From Paenibacillus contaminans (lineage in GTDB: Bacteria > Bacillota > Bacilli > Paenibacillales > NBRC-103111), in assembly GCF_003285015.1 (NCBI RefSeq), contig NZ_QMFB01000006.1, forward strand, positions 357,438 through 389,771: 32,334 nucleotides of DNA. Direction: 5' to 3'. A program made the translations under genes and the position numbers. Below are positions 1-7,635 of this stretch, in pieces (the stretch's first letter is position 1; each line of letters begins with the position of its first letter). Under the pieces are notes generated by a model, which made no database searches, was not told the origin of the DNA, and saw only the letters and a program-made list of their open reading frames with translations.

Positions 1-85
1 CATTATGATCTACCCTTTTGTACAAAAATACTTTATTCACGGGCAATTCGTTGGCGCCGTGAAAGGTTGATTGCAGGAGGACATG

Positions 86-901
86 ATGAAAGCGATAACT
101 GTTCCTACATGGTATTACCGGCATTTCGGCGCAGACCGGAGCCTGGATGTACCGGCTGAAGGTTACGGCGGCTGGAATAAAGCCGATTTGGAAATGGATG
201 CCGACCGGACGGCCCTCGTCGTCATGCACGCATGGGATTGCGGTACATGGGATGAGTATCCCGGTTGGCATCAGGCGGTCGAGTATATCCCGAGATCGTA
301 TGACATCTGCAAACGGGTGATGCCCGGCTTGCTTGAAACGGTGCGATCGAACAAGATGAAGGTTTATCATGTCGTTCGCCCGAACAGCGAATATTACAAA
401 GGGCTTTCCGGATATTTAAGAGCGCAATCAATGACCTCCGTAAGGGAAGAAAGCTTCGATCGGATCGAGCAGGATCCTGTCATGGCGCGGATGTTGCGCT
501 TTAAAAGCGAGTTTTCGTATCCGGGGGAAGCGAATAAGGCGGATATTATTCGCGGTCAAGCGGCAATCGACTTTCCGGAGGAAGTGAGGCCCGTCGGAAC
601 GGAAGGTATCGCGGAAAACGCAGATCAATTGTTTGCCCTCTGCAAAGAGGACGGGGTCAATCATTTGATCTATACCGGCTTCGCCATTAATGGCTGTCTG
701 ATTACCTCGCCTGGCGGAATGCTGGATATGCAGAAACGAGGGCTGCTGTGCTCTGCGATCCGGCAAGCTGTAACGGCTATAGAGAACAAAGAGACGGCGA
801 GAACCGAGCAAGCCAAGGAGCTCGCATTATGGTATGTTGCGCTAATGTTCGGTTTTGTCTATGATTTGGACGACTTGTTGAATGCAATTTCGCTTGAGTA
901 G
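86..901 (+). CDS. Isochorismatase-fold cysteine hydrolase
   Basis: Predicted cytoplasmic hydrolase of the isochorismatase-like superfamily, about 271 residues. The N-terminal beta-strand pattern (TALVVMHAWDCG, near residue 45) sits where this fold normally carries its first catalytic residue. The segment YTGFAINGCLITSPGGMLDM carries the expected nucleophile Cys after a Gly-rich turn. The usual catalytic Asp on the first strand seems replaced by His-Ala-Trp-Asp, so this is a divergent subfamily and the substrate is unknown. I start at ATG 86 because GGAGG lies at 76-80, five bases upstream; ATG 83 is too close, and the upstream TTG 71 overlaps the ribosome binding site. It is followed after 60 bp by the ceramidase-fold gene, so both probably belong to an operon that begins before the window. 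It could act on an amide or ester group of the same saccharide as the lyase cluster; that is inference. Confidence 0.8.
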   Translation: MKAITVPTWYYRHFGADRSLDVPAEGYGGWNKADLEMDADRTALVVMHAWDCGTWDEYPGWHQAVEYIPRSYDICKRVMPGLLETVRSNKMKVYHVVRPNSEYYKGLSGYLRAQSMTSVREESFDRIEQDPVMARMLRFKSEFSYPGEANKADIIRGQAAIDFPEEVRPVGTEGIAENADQLFALCKEDGVNHLIYTGFAINGCLITSPGGMLDMQKRGLLCSAIRQAVTAIENKETARTEQAKELALWYVALMFGFVYDLDDLLNAISLE

Positions 902-961
902 CCGAAATGATTCAATAGACGATGGCACGACAATGATTCTATTAATGAGGGGGCCACGCTC

Positions 962-2281
962 ATGTCCATTCTGTTAGGCACCGCCAAAGTTGATATAACG
1001 CCAAAAATCCCCGTCCCGCTCGCTGGCTTCGAGTCGAGAAGAAAAGATGGGAGTGCAGGCGAAGCATCCAATCGGCTATACGCTCGCATTTTCTACTTCC
1101 GGCAGTCGGGAGGCGAAGGGAACAAAACGGACGCCCTGCTGGTAACCGCAGACCTGATTTGGTGGGGGAGTGACCGTGTTCCTGCTATTAAGAAGCGAAT
1201 CGGTCAATTGTACAGTATTGCCGAGGAAAACATCCTGCTGCACGCAACCCATACTCATTCGGGACCACAGACGAGCAACCTTTTTACGTCTTATCTGGGA
1301 GAATCTGATCCGGCATATTTGGAGCAATTGGAGGATGCCTTGATGGAAGGCATTCATCAAGCGGGCTCTAGCATGGAGTCTGTACGGATGGAGCAGGGAG
1401 CCGGAGAATGCAAACTCGGCATAAATCGCCGACTTGAGGTGGATGGCGAAATGACGCTGAGCCCGAATCCGGATGGTATCGTCGATTCCGAAGTAAAAAT
1501 CATCCGCTTTGTCACCGGCGCGGAGCTTCCCAAAGCTATGTTTGTCCATTATTCTTGCCATCCCGTCATCACCAGGGAGAACCGGTTTTCATCGGAGTTT
1601 TGCGGCATCGCGGCCGATTATGTCGAGCAATCGATGGGGAACGGCTTCGTTTGCGGTTATTTGCAAGGCTTTTGCGGAGATACGAACCCGGGGCGGAACG
1701 GGGATTTTTGGTTCGGGTCGAATGACGATGTAATTGCGGCAGGGCGCATCTTGGGACAAACGGTGATGGAAATTGCCGATTTTCCGATGCAGCCGCTTAA
1801 GTCCAGTCCACTGGAGGTCAGAAATTTGACCGTATTGCTTCCGGTTCGGCACAATCCTTCCGAGAGGGAGCTCGAATCCATGCTGGACGAGCCGGATGTT
1901 AAAGCCGAATGGAGCCGGCTGCTTTTGACGTATCCGGAACGCAATCGGCAGGCAATCCCGTTGGAAATGACTTTTATGCGTCTGGCCGAAGGCTTCGCCC
2001 TGCTTTCGGTGAATTGCGAAATCGTTGTGGAATACGGCATATATTTGAAGGAAAAGCAAAACGGCCAAGTTATACCGCTAGGCTACACCAACGGCATGTT
2101 CGGCTACGTGCCTACCGCAAGGCAAATCGCCGAAGGCGGCTATGAAGCGAAAGAGTCCGCTTACTATTTTTCGATTCCTGCCGGCTTCAAGGATGAAATT
2201 GAAGATAAGATCAAGACGGCAATGGACTGTCTGGCGGAAAACATGGATTATGCCGGGGCCGTTGGAACCGCAGGGAACTGA
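962..2281 (+). CDS. Neutral/alkaline ceramidase N-terminal-fold metal hydrolase
   Basis: A 439-residue protein that begins GTAKVDITP and contains HATHTHSGP (His94, His97, His99), VHYSCHP (His196, His200) and QGFCGDTNP. These are the signature blocks of the neutral ceramidase N-terminal domain, where the histidines bind a zinc ion. Full neutral ceramidases are much longer and secreted. This copy has no signal peptide and lacks the C-terminal immunoglobulin-like part, so it is unlikely to be a true ceramidase. Short cytoplasmic members are common beside saccharide-degradation genes in Paenibacillus and probably remove an N-acyl or other amide-linked group; that is inference. The start is ATG 962 with GAGGGGG at 947-953. 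No promoter is visible in the 60 bp gap from the previous gene, so the two are likely cotranscribed. Confidence 0.85.
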   Translation: MSILLGTAKVDITPKIPVPLAGFESRRKDGSAGEASNRLYARIFYFRQSGGEGNKTDALLVTADLIWWGSDRVPAIKKRIGQLYSIAEENILLHATHTHSGPQTSNLFTSYLGESDPAYLEQLEDALMEGIHQAGSSMESVRMEQGAGECKLGINRRLEVDGEMTLSPNPDGIVDSEVKIIRFVTGAELPKAMFVHYSCHPVITRENRFSSEFCGIAADYVEQSMGNGFVCGYLQGFCGDTNPGRNGDFWFGSNDDVIAAGRILGQTVMEIADFPMQPLKSSPLEVRNLTVLLPVRHNPSERELESMLDEPDVKAEWSRLLLTYPERNRQAIPLEMTFMRLAEGFALLSVNCEIVVEYGIYLKEKQNGQVIPLGYTNGMFGYVPTARQIAEGGYEAKESAYYFSIPAGFKDEIEDKIKTAMDCLAENMDYAGAVGTAGN

Positions 2282-2310
2282 TAGAAAAGCACAAAGAAAA
2301 ATATACATTT

Positions 2311-2339
2311 TTGACATTAACAGTGTCAGCGTTTACAAT
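2311..2339 (+). promoter_or_regulatory. Sigma-A promoter of the ROK repressor gene, with cre/LacI-like site
   Basis: TTGACA at 2311-2316, a 17 bp spacer, and TACAAT at 2334-2339 (one mismatch to TATAAT). The spacer and -10 overlap GTGTCAGCGTTTACA at 2323-2337, which resembles a catabolite-response (cre) or other LacI-family operator (13 of 15 cre positions by my count). Its core AGCGTTTACAA recurs in related form before the lyase and ROK kinase genes. This supports a separate, regulated transcript for the repressor. Confidence 0.75.
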
Positions 2340-2392
2340 CAAGTTGATTTCATTTGTGAAAAAAATAAATCATGCAGGAGGCGGGGGAAGAT

Positions 2393-3616
2393 TTGAGCAA
2401 AATGATGCCGGGAAATGCCGGCTTGATGCGGGATATCAATCGTACCAATGTGATGGAGCTGATTCGGACGCAAAGCCCCGTTTCGCAGGCGGATATGGCC
2501 AAAATCATGAACCTGCAGCCTTCGACGGTACTTCGAATCATTAAAGAACTGGAAGCGGAAGGCTTCATCTATCAGTCCGGGATCGGTCCCGTCAGTCCGA
2601 AAGGCGGACGTAAGGCGGGGCTATGGACATTGAATGCCGAAGGTGCATTCGCGATCGGGGTCGACCTCGGCGCAGAAGAAATCATTACGCTGCTTGTCGA
2701 CCTGACGGGGAATATTGTCGATCGCGTATGCGTGCCAAGTCCTTCCGGCGAGTCGTCCGAAACGGTTATGGACACGGTAATCGGATCCATCGAACAAGTG
2801 CTGGACAAGCATCGTGACATTGCCGGCCGAATCATCGGAATCGGCATAGGGCTGCCGGGGCGGTTCGATCGCGACAACGGGATTTCGCGATATGCGATGA
2901 ATTTCCCCAATTGGCGGGATGTCCCCGTTGTGCGGATCATCGAGGAACGTTTCGGGCTGCCGACAGAGCTGGAAGGCGATATGAAGCTGATGGCGCTCGG
3001 CGAGAAATGGTTCAGCGAAGGCGGAGGCGCCAAAAACATTTTATGCATCGGGTATCGGCGCGGTATCGGCCTCGGCATCGTCATCAACGGGCAGATCGTC
3101 CAGGGCAGGAACGATATTTCGGGCGATTTGGGCCATATCGTCGTAAATCCGGACGGTAAACAATGCCATTGCGGAAGGCGGGGATGTCTCGAAGCGGTTG
3201 CCAGCGAATCGGCCATTCTCGAATGGCTCACGGAATATATTAAACGAAATGGCGTAGCCGTCTTCGACGGGATCATCAACTCCGCGGACGAAGTCAGCAT
3301 GCATAATGTATATTTGGCGCTTAAAGAAAATAATAGGCTGGTCGTAGACAGGGTGAAGGAAAGCGGCAAGTTTTTGGGGCGCGTCCTAAGCGATCTGGTA
3401 CGTATTTTCGACCCGGAAACGATTATTTTCGGAGGTAAAATTTTAGAAGCGACTCCCGTCATGCTCCAAACGATTAAAGAAACTTACGAATCGGAGCAGC
3501 CAAACTATTCGAATGAATTCCCCGAGATTTTGTCGTCCAAGCTTGCGGATAATTCAATTGCGCTTGGTTCTGCCATTCTAATTCTCTCTCAGTTATTTCA
3601 GGTTGCGGAACGATAA
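2393..3616 (+). CDS. ROK-family transcriptional repressor (NagC/XylR type)
   Basis: About 407 residues. The N-terminal winged helix-turn-helix (NRTNVMELIRTQSPVSQADM onward, with a recognition-helix region SQADMAKIMNLQPSTVLRII) precedes a ROK sugar-binding domain. That domain has GVDLGAEE near the phosphate loop, GIGIGLPG, and the zinc-binding ROK signature GHIVVNPDGKQCHCGRRGCLEA. Proteins of this build repress sugar-catabolic operons and release DNA on binding a sugar or sugar phosphate. The loop reads GVDLGAE rather than the kinase DIGGT, so it is a regulator and not a kinase. I choose TTG 2393 because the purine-rich stretch GGAGGCGGGGGAAG (2377-2390) ends just before it. ATG 2372 has no ribosome binding site and would include that stretch in the coding region; ATG 2402 is also possible. 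It is the obvious candidate regulator of the lyase and kinase genes downstream. Confidence 0.9.
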   Translation: MSKMMPGNAGLMRDINRTNVMELIRTQSPVSQADMAKIMNLQPSTVLRIIKELEAEGFIYQSGIGPVSPKGGRKAGLWTLNAEGAFAIGVDLGAEEIITLLVDLTGNIVDRVCVPSPSGESSETVMDTVIGSIEQVLDKHRDIAGRIIGIGIGLPGRFDRDNGISRYAMNFPNWRDVPVVRIIEERFGLPTELEGDMKLMALGEKWFSEGGGAKNILCIGYRRGIGLGIVINGQIVQGRNDISGDLGHIVVNPDGKQCHCGRRGCLEAVASESAILEWLTEYIKRNGVAVFDGIINSADEVSMHNVYLALKENNRLVVDRVKESGKFLGRVLSDLVRIFDPETIIFGGKILEATPVMLQTIKETYESEQPNYSNEFPEILSSKLADNSIALGSAILILSQLFQVAER

Positions 3617-3664
3617 GTGACATAAGTATAGTTGAAAGATTCATAACCGTGGTGCGCTATTGCC

Positions 3665-3723
3665 AGCCCCTTGCCAGGATTTAACCCGCTCAGCGAAGCC
3701 GGATTTCCAGAAAGGGGCTTTTG
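3665..3723 (+). terminator. Probable terminator after the ROK repressor
   Basis: AGCCCCTT at 3665-3672 pairs perfectly with AAGGGGCT at 3712-3719, followed by TTTT. The loop is long (about 39 nt) and partly self-complementary, which makes this a weaker call than a compact hairpin. Confidence 0.45.
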
Positions 3724-3800
3724 GCGTTTCGTTCGTTATATCAAGTCAAAGGCGCCGGAATATGAAACGCAGCAGGGCACTTCGGCTGTGAATTATAGTA

Positions 3801-3811
3801 AGCGTATACAA
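3801..3811 (+). promoter_or_regulatory. Candidate operator AGCGTATACAA (copy 1)
   Basis: AGCGTATACAA matches AGCGTTTACAA at 2328-2338 and AACGCATACAA at 7372-7382, giving the consensus RRCGYWTACAA. The surrounding TAGTAAGCGTATACA (3797-3811) fits the cre consensus with one mismatch. It may be bound by CcpA or by a LacI-family or ROK regulator of the locus. Confidence 0.45.
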
Positions 3812-3826
3812 ACCAGAAAATAAGCG

Positions 3827-3873
3827 GTATATCGATGAGGTTTTCGTTGACAGATACTAGCCGCCGATATACA
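3827..3873 (+). promoter_or_regulatory. Promoter-like region with GTATATCG/CGATATAC inverted repeat, copy 1
   Basis: TTGACA at 3847-3852 and TATACA at 3868-3873 are separated by only 15 bp, shorter than the usual 16-18. The -10-like hexamer overlaps the right arm of the inverted repeat GTATATCG (3827-3834) / CGATATAC (3865-3872). The -35 lies between the arms, a geometry expected for an operator that loops over or occludes the promoter. It is nearly identical in copy 2. Confidence 0.5.
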
Positions 3874-3962
3874 CTCAAGGTATGTTTTATTTAAAAAGAA
3901 ACATATTTACGAAAGTAAGTTAGCAGTCTGTTTGACTAAGAGAGGAGAGCCAAATCATTTCT

Positions 3963-4112
3963 ATGGAAGCAGCACTGGTGCTTGACATAGGGGGGACGAA
4001 TTTAAAAGCGGGTATCGCAGATCGTGATGGTAACATGCTTCATTACGCCAATACGCCTGTCGTATTAGGGCGAGTCCAAACAGCAATAGGAAAGGATGAT
4101 TCTTATGACTAG
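3963..4112 (+). pseudogene. Truncated ROK sugar kinase 5' end, a 49-codon leader reading frame
   Basis: The frame opens at ATG 3963 and gives a ROK kinase N-terminus with LDIGGTNLKAGIADRDGNM. It stays alignable with the intact kinase at 7536 for 33 codons, then diverges and stops at TAG 4110-4112. The stop overlaps the lyase start codon at 4105 in a different frame. Only the phosphate loop of the ATP site is left, so it cannot be an active kinase. The upstream signal AGGAGAG is 13 bases from ATG, exactly as in the intact copy. It may survive only because it carries the promoter and couples translation into the lyase gene. Its differences from the intact kinase are mostly conservative (I/V, D/E), which suggests it came from a once functional paralogue and not from a recent copy. 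Confidence 0.85.
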
Positions 4113-7100
4113 CGGCACAAGTCTTAAACAGACACGCACTTATTATACGGATGATAAGATAACAAACGCTCGTAGCAACATTGCTCGCCATTCCTGGGCG
4201 AAAGAAAGAAGCCGACAGGCGATTGAAACGGCCGATCATTACTTAAAAAAAGATTTTGAATTTCTTTGGAATCTTGTCACCACGCAAAAACTGCCTCGAA
4301 GCTGCGGCGTAAACCAGATAATGGGCTGCCCCGTGTGCAAAAAAGAAATCGATCGCTTCGGCAATTATCCCTGGAAAGGCGATCCGCTCGAGCAGCCCTG
4401 GAAGCTGACGTGCCCGAGCTGCCAATCGATATTTCCTTCCAACGACTTCGGCTCCTATTATAAAAGCGGTATTGATGAAAACGGATTTTTCAACCCGGAA
4501 GCCGCCGACAGGAGCTTATTGAAAAATACGTTATACCCCGACAAAGATGAAAATTGGTGCGTAGATGACGGGTACGGCTGGCTAGATCCGGAGCAGAATA
4601 ACCGTGAAACGCGCCGATATACGTTTATCGCTTATTACAATCACTGGCTCTTGTGGTACAGCGGAGCTGTTGAAAAGGCCTTGAACGCTTTTTCTGAAGC
4701 GTACCTGTACACGAATAATCCTCGGTACGCCGCAGCCGGCATCATTTTGCTCGACCGCATCGCAGACGTTTACCCAGATATGGATTCGTCGGTTTATTTA
4801 TGGGAGGACGGATTTCGAAATTCGCACGGATTAACCGGATTGGGCAAAGTCATCGGATGCATCTGGGAAACAATGCTTGTAAAAAGCTTTACGCTTGCAT
4901 ATGACGCTTTATTTCCTGGAACGGACATCCCGGACGTTCTGTCTTTCTTATCCCGCAAAGCCCAAATGTATCAAATGGCCAATAAAAAAGAGTCCGCAGC
5001 TGCCATTCGCCATAACATCGAACAGGGTATCGTGATGCAAATCAAGCCTGGAATTGAATCCGGACAAATTTCGGGCAATGTCGGCATGCATCAAAGCGCG
5101 CTTGCTGCAGCAGCCGTTGTACTCGACAATGCCAAATTGACGAATGATTGGGTCCCTTATATGTTTAAAACCCATCCAGGCCATCCTGGAAGAGGTAAAG
5201 GCAACATTATGAAAATCCTTGTGAACGATGTCGACCGGGACGGACATGGAACAGAGGCGTCGCCAGGCTACAATCATATTTGGCTGTCTCAATTAAAGCT
5301 TGTCGCTGATGTGCTCAGCGGACAGGGGACATCCGCCGCTTTCGATCTATACGCGTATCCCAAGTTCCGAAAGCTGTTCCATATGCCGTTTCCATATGTA
5401 TTGCTCGAGTCTTACACGCCTTCGATCGGGGATACGAAAAGAGCCGGAGACCCGGGTCTTGTAGGCGCTATTCAGACGTATGTATCCGGATTTGCCAATA
5501 CAGGCGACCCGCTCCTTGCGCAGTATGCTTATTTACTGAATGGGAATAAATGGGACAATTTGAGCGGCGATATGTTTTCGGATAATGAAAAGATTGTAGA
5601 AGGCATGAAAAAAGCGATAGACGAGTTCGGACCGTTCCATTCGGGAAGCACCAATGTGACCGGCTACGGATTCACAGGCCTTCGAGACGGGAAAGGAGAC
5701 TCCGCACGCGCGTTGACGTTATATTACGGGCGAAATACCGGACACGGGCACCGCGATACGCTTAATCTCGGTTTATACGCGTTCGGGCTCGATCTTAGCC
5801 CCGATCATGGATACCCGAGCTTTGCGGACGGCAATTATGAGAGAGTGCACTGGACGAATAATACCGTCTCCCATAATACGGTAGTGGTTAATCGCTCCAC
5901 CCAAGCCGATCAAGTGGTCGGTATTCCTCATCATTACGCGAATGACGTAAGAGTCAAGCTGATCGATGTCGAAGCGCCGAAGGTTTATCCTGAAACGCAG
6001 ATGTACAGAAGAACTGTCGCAATGATCAAGATTGATGAAACCGATTCGTATTACATCGATTTTTTTCGGGTAAAAGGTGGTGAGGAGCATCATTACAGCT
6101 TTCATGGCGGAGAAGGGGAAGTCGCCACCGAAGGGTTGAATTTCATCAAGCAAGCTTCCGGCACCTATGCGGGTGAGAACGTTCCCGTCGCCGATAAGGG
6201 GTATGACGAAGTCTCGGAAAGCGGATTCAATTACTTATATCATGTGGAGCGAGCCAACCTGCCGCAGGGAAGCTTCAGCCTCGATTGGAGCATCAAGGAT
6301 ACTTGGAAAGTAAAGCCGGTAGAAGAGGACATCCATCTCAGGATAACCATGCTTTCAGATGTACATGAAGTCAGCCTTGCGGACGGGCAGCCGCCGCAAA
6401 ACAAGCCGGGCAACCCCAAAAGCTACAAATATGTGCTTGCCCATCGCAAAGGAAATAACTTGGAAAGCCAATTTGTTTCCGTGATGGAGGCTTATAAGGA
6501 AACGCGGAAGGTGCAAAGCATTTCGGCAGTTCCTGTCAAAGCGGACGGCAAGATTGTACAAAGCACCGATGTTTTTGCGGTTAAAGTCATGTTTGTTAAC
6601 GGAAGAACGGATATTATCGTGAATGCGCTGAACCCGGATGTGGTGTATACGATTGAAGACCATATTCGATTTCAAGGTTTTTTCGGCGTTTGCTCGCTCG
6701 CCGCAGAACGTCCTGTATACGGTTATGTGTGCAACGGGACTTTGCTTCAGGCCGGGGAGAAGGTCATGATCAGGGAGGCTAGCGGGAACGTGTCCGGCAG
6801 TGTCGTCGGGTTTACAAAAGACATGTCGGCTGAGAATCAAATCACCGTTCGATTAAACGGAGTGACCAATGCAGACACGTTGGCAGGAAAATATGTTTAC
6901 ATCCAAAACGACGGCATTCGAAATGCGGCTTATGAAATCAAGGATGTTAAAGTCGATGCGGGGACGGATAACGGATTCGTGTTGAATATCGGCGATATCA
7001 CGCTGATCAGAAGCTGGGTGGATGAATTTGATTTTTCCCGTGGTTATGTTTATGACGTTCATGAAGGCGACTCGCTGTCCATACCGCTTTGCTACGAATG

Positions 7101-7119
7101 GGGTACGCTCAATTCATAA
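4105..7119 (+). CDS. Heparinase II/III-family polysaccharide lyase, intracellular
   Basis: About 1,004 residues without a signal peptide. An N-terminal segment has two CxxC pairs (CPVC at 75-78, CPSC at 103-106) followed by FPSNDF, probably a structural zinc knuckle. A helical alpha/alpha-toroid part follows, including GNVGMHQSALAAAAVVLDNA and DGHGTEASPGYNHIW. The beta-sandwich part holds GHGHRDTLNLGLYAFGLDLS (His547, His549) and VSHNTVVVN (His590), the hallmark His blocks of heparinase II/III and alginate-lyase-like enzymes. Such lyases cleave uronic-acid glycosidic bonds by beta-elimination. The exact PL family and substrate cannot be assigned. I start at ATG 4105, nine bases after AGGAAAGG (4088-4095); ATG 4096 directly abuts that site. 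The start overlaps the truncated ROK frame by 8 bases. Together with the ROK genes, it implies that oligosaccharides are imported and then cut in the cytoplasm. Confidence 0.85.
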   Translation: MTSGTSLKQTRTYYTDDKITNARSNIARHSWAKERSRQAIETADHYLKKDFEFLWNLVTTQKLPRSCGVNQIMGCPVCKKEIDRFGNYPWKGDPLEQPWKLTCPSCQSIFPSNDFGSYYKSGIDENGFFNPEAADRSLLKNTLYPDKDENWCVDDGYGWLDPEQNNRETRRYTFIAYYNHWLLWYSGAVEKALNAFSEAYLYTNNPRYAAAGIILLDRIADVYPDMDSSVYLWEDGFRNSHGLTGLGKVIGCIWETMLVKSFTLAYDALFPGTDIPDVLSFLSRKAQMYQMANKKESAAAIRHNIEQGIVMQIKPGIESGQISGNVGMHQSALAAAAVVLDNAKLTNDWVPYMFKTHPGHPGRGKGNIMKILVNDVDRDGHGTEASPGYNHIWLSQLKLVADVLSGQGTSAAFDLYAYPKFRKLFHMPFPYVLLESYTPSIGDTKRAGDPGLVGAIQTYVSGFANTGDPLLAQYAYLLNGNKWDNLSGDMFSDNEKIVEGMKKAIDEFGPFHSGSTNVTGYGFTGLRDGKGDSARALTLYYGRNTGHGHRDTLNLGLYAFGLDLSPDHGYPSFADGNYERVHWTNNTVSHNTVVVNRSTQADQVVGIPHHYANDVRVKLIDVEAPKVYPETQMYRRTVAMIKIDETDSYYIDFFRVKGGEEHHYSFHGGEGEVATEGLNFIKQASGTYAGENVPVADKGYDEVSESGFNYLYHVERANLPQGSFSLDWSIKDTWKVKPVEEDIHLRITMLSDVHEVSLADGQPPQNKPGNPKSYKYVLAHRKGNNLESQFVSVMEAYKETRKVQSISAVPVKADGKIVQSTDVFAVKVMFVNGRTDIIVNALNPDVVYTIEDHIRFQGFFGVCSLAAERPVYGYVCNGTLLQAGEKVMIREASGNVSGSVVGFTKDMSAENQITVRLNGVTNADTLAGKYVYIQNDGIRNAAYEIKDVKVDAGTDNGFVLNIGDITLIRSWVDEFDFSRGYVYDVHEGDSLSIPLCYEWGTLNS

Positions 7120-7293
7120 AATGTCCCTTTTGGTTACAGCCGATATGCAAGCATGCCGGTGAGGATCATGGAGTTATTCGCACATGGAAAGGCGGATGTT
7201 GACCTCGACGAATCGCTGAGTATTAAACATGGAGATAAGATACGGCTTTCCATGCATAAAGAAAGTAATTTCCGTGTAACGTCGAGTCATTAA
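7120..7293 (+). other. In-frame open stretch after the lyase stop codon
   Basis: After TAA 7117-7119 the same frame stays open for 57 codons to TAA 7291-7293. The translation is protein-like (for example LFAHGKADVDLDESLSIKHG). It could be a degraded C-terminal extension of the lyase cut off by a nonsense mutation, or a chance reading frame. ATG 7168 has only a very close GAGG, so an independent gene is unlikely. The rest of the gap up to 7371 shows no gene or clear terminator. Confidence 0.35.
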
Positions 7294-7371
7294 AAGAAAT
7301 TTGCCGCACGGCAGCTAGCCCTTTAAAGTACAGGAAAGACTGCTTTTGGAGATTTCGGCCGTATTTGGGTA

Positions 7372-7635
7372 AACGCATACAATACACAAAATAAGCGGTT
7401 ATATCGATGAGGTTTTCGTTGACAGATACTTGCCGCCGATATACACTCAAGGTATGTTTTATTTAAAAAGAAACATATTTAAAAAGGGTAAGTTAGCAGT
7501 CTGTTTGACTAAGAGAGGAGAGCCAAATCATTTCTATGGAAGTAACGCTGGGACTTGACATAGGGGGGACGAATTTAAAAGCGGGAGTGGTGGATCGCGA
7601 AGGTAACATGCTTTTGTACTCCAATACGCCTGTCG
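7372..7635 (+). repeat. Direct repeat, copy 2: promoter, leader and 5' end of the intact ROK kinase
   Basis: Partner of 3801-4062, with all the same elements: AACGCATACAA at 7372-7382, TATATCG/CGATATA arms, TTGACA at 7419-7424, TATACA at 7440-7445, GAGAGGAGAG, and ATG at 7536. This copy leads into a complete kinase gene and is probably the original context. Confidence 0.95.
7400..7445 (+). promoter_or_regulatory. Promoter-like region of the ROK kinase with inverted repeat, copy 2
   Basis: TTGACA (7419-7424) and TATACA (7440-7445), spacer 15 bp, enclosed by TATATCG and CGATATA arms. In copy 2 the left arm has lost the outer G pairing partner present in copy 1. The candidate operator AACGCATACAA lies at 7372-7382. 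Confidence 0.5.

Larger units (their letters stand above)
3801..4062 (+). repeat. Direct repeat, copy 1: promoter, leader and ROK 5' end before the lyase gene
   Basis: Aligns with 7372-7635. From 3817 to 3962 the non-coding part differs from copy 2 by about 4 substitutions and 2 single-base gaps (roughly 96% identical by eye). The first 33 codons of the ROK reading frame differ at 16 of 99 bases. The repeat contains a conserved sugar-operator-like motif, a promoter-like pair, an inverted repeat and the ribosome binding site GAGAGGAGAG. The copies lie about 3.57 kb apart with the lyase gene between them, in the same orientation. Confidence 0.95.

Noticed and set aside
71..85. TTG 71 as start of the first gene
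   Set aside because: It overlaps the ribosome binding site that serves ATG 86.
2572..3462. Long - strand frame opposite the ROK repressor
   Set aside because: The + strand protein has clear ROK motifs; the opposite frame is Ser/Pro/Arg-rich and low in complexity, a typical shadow.
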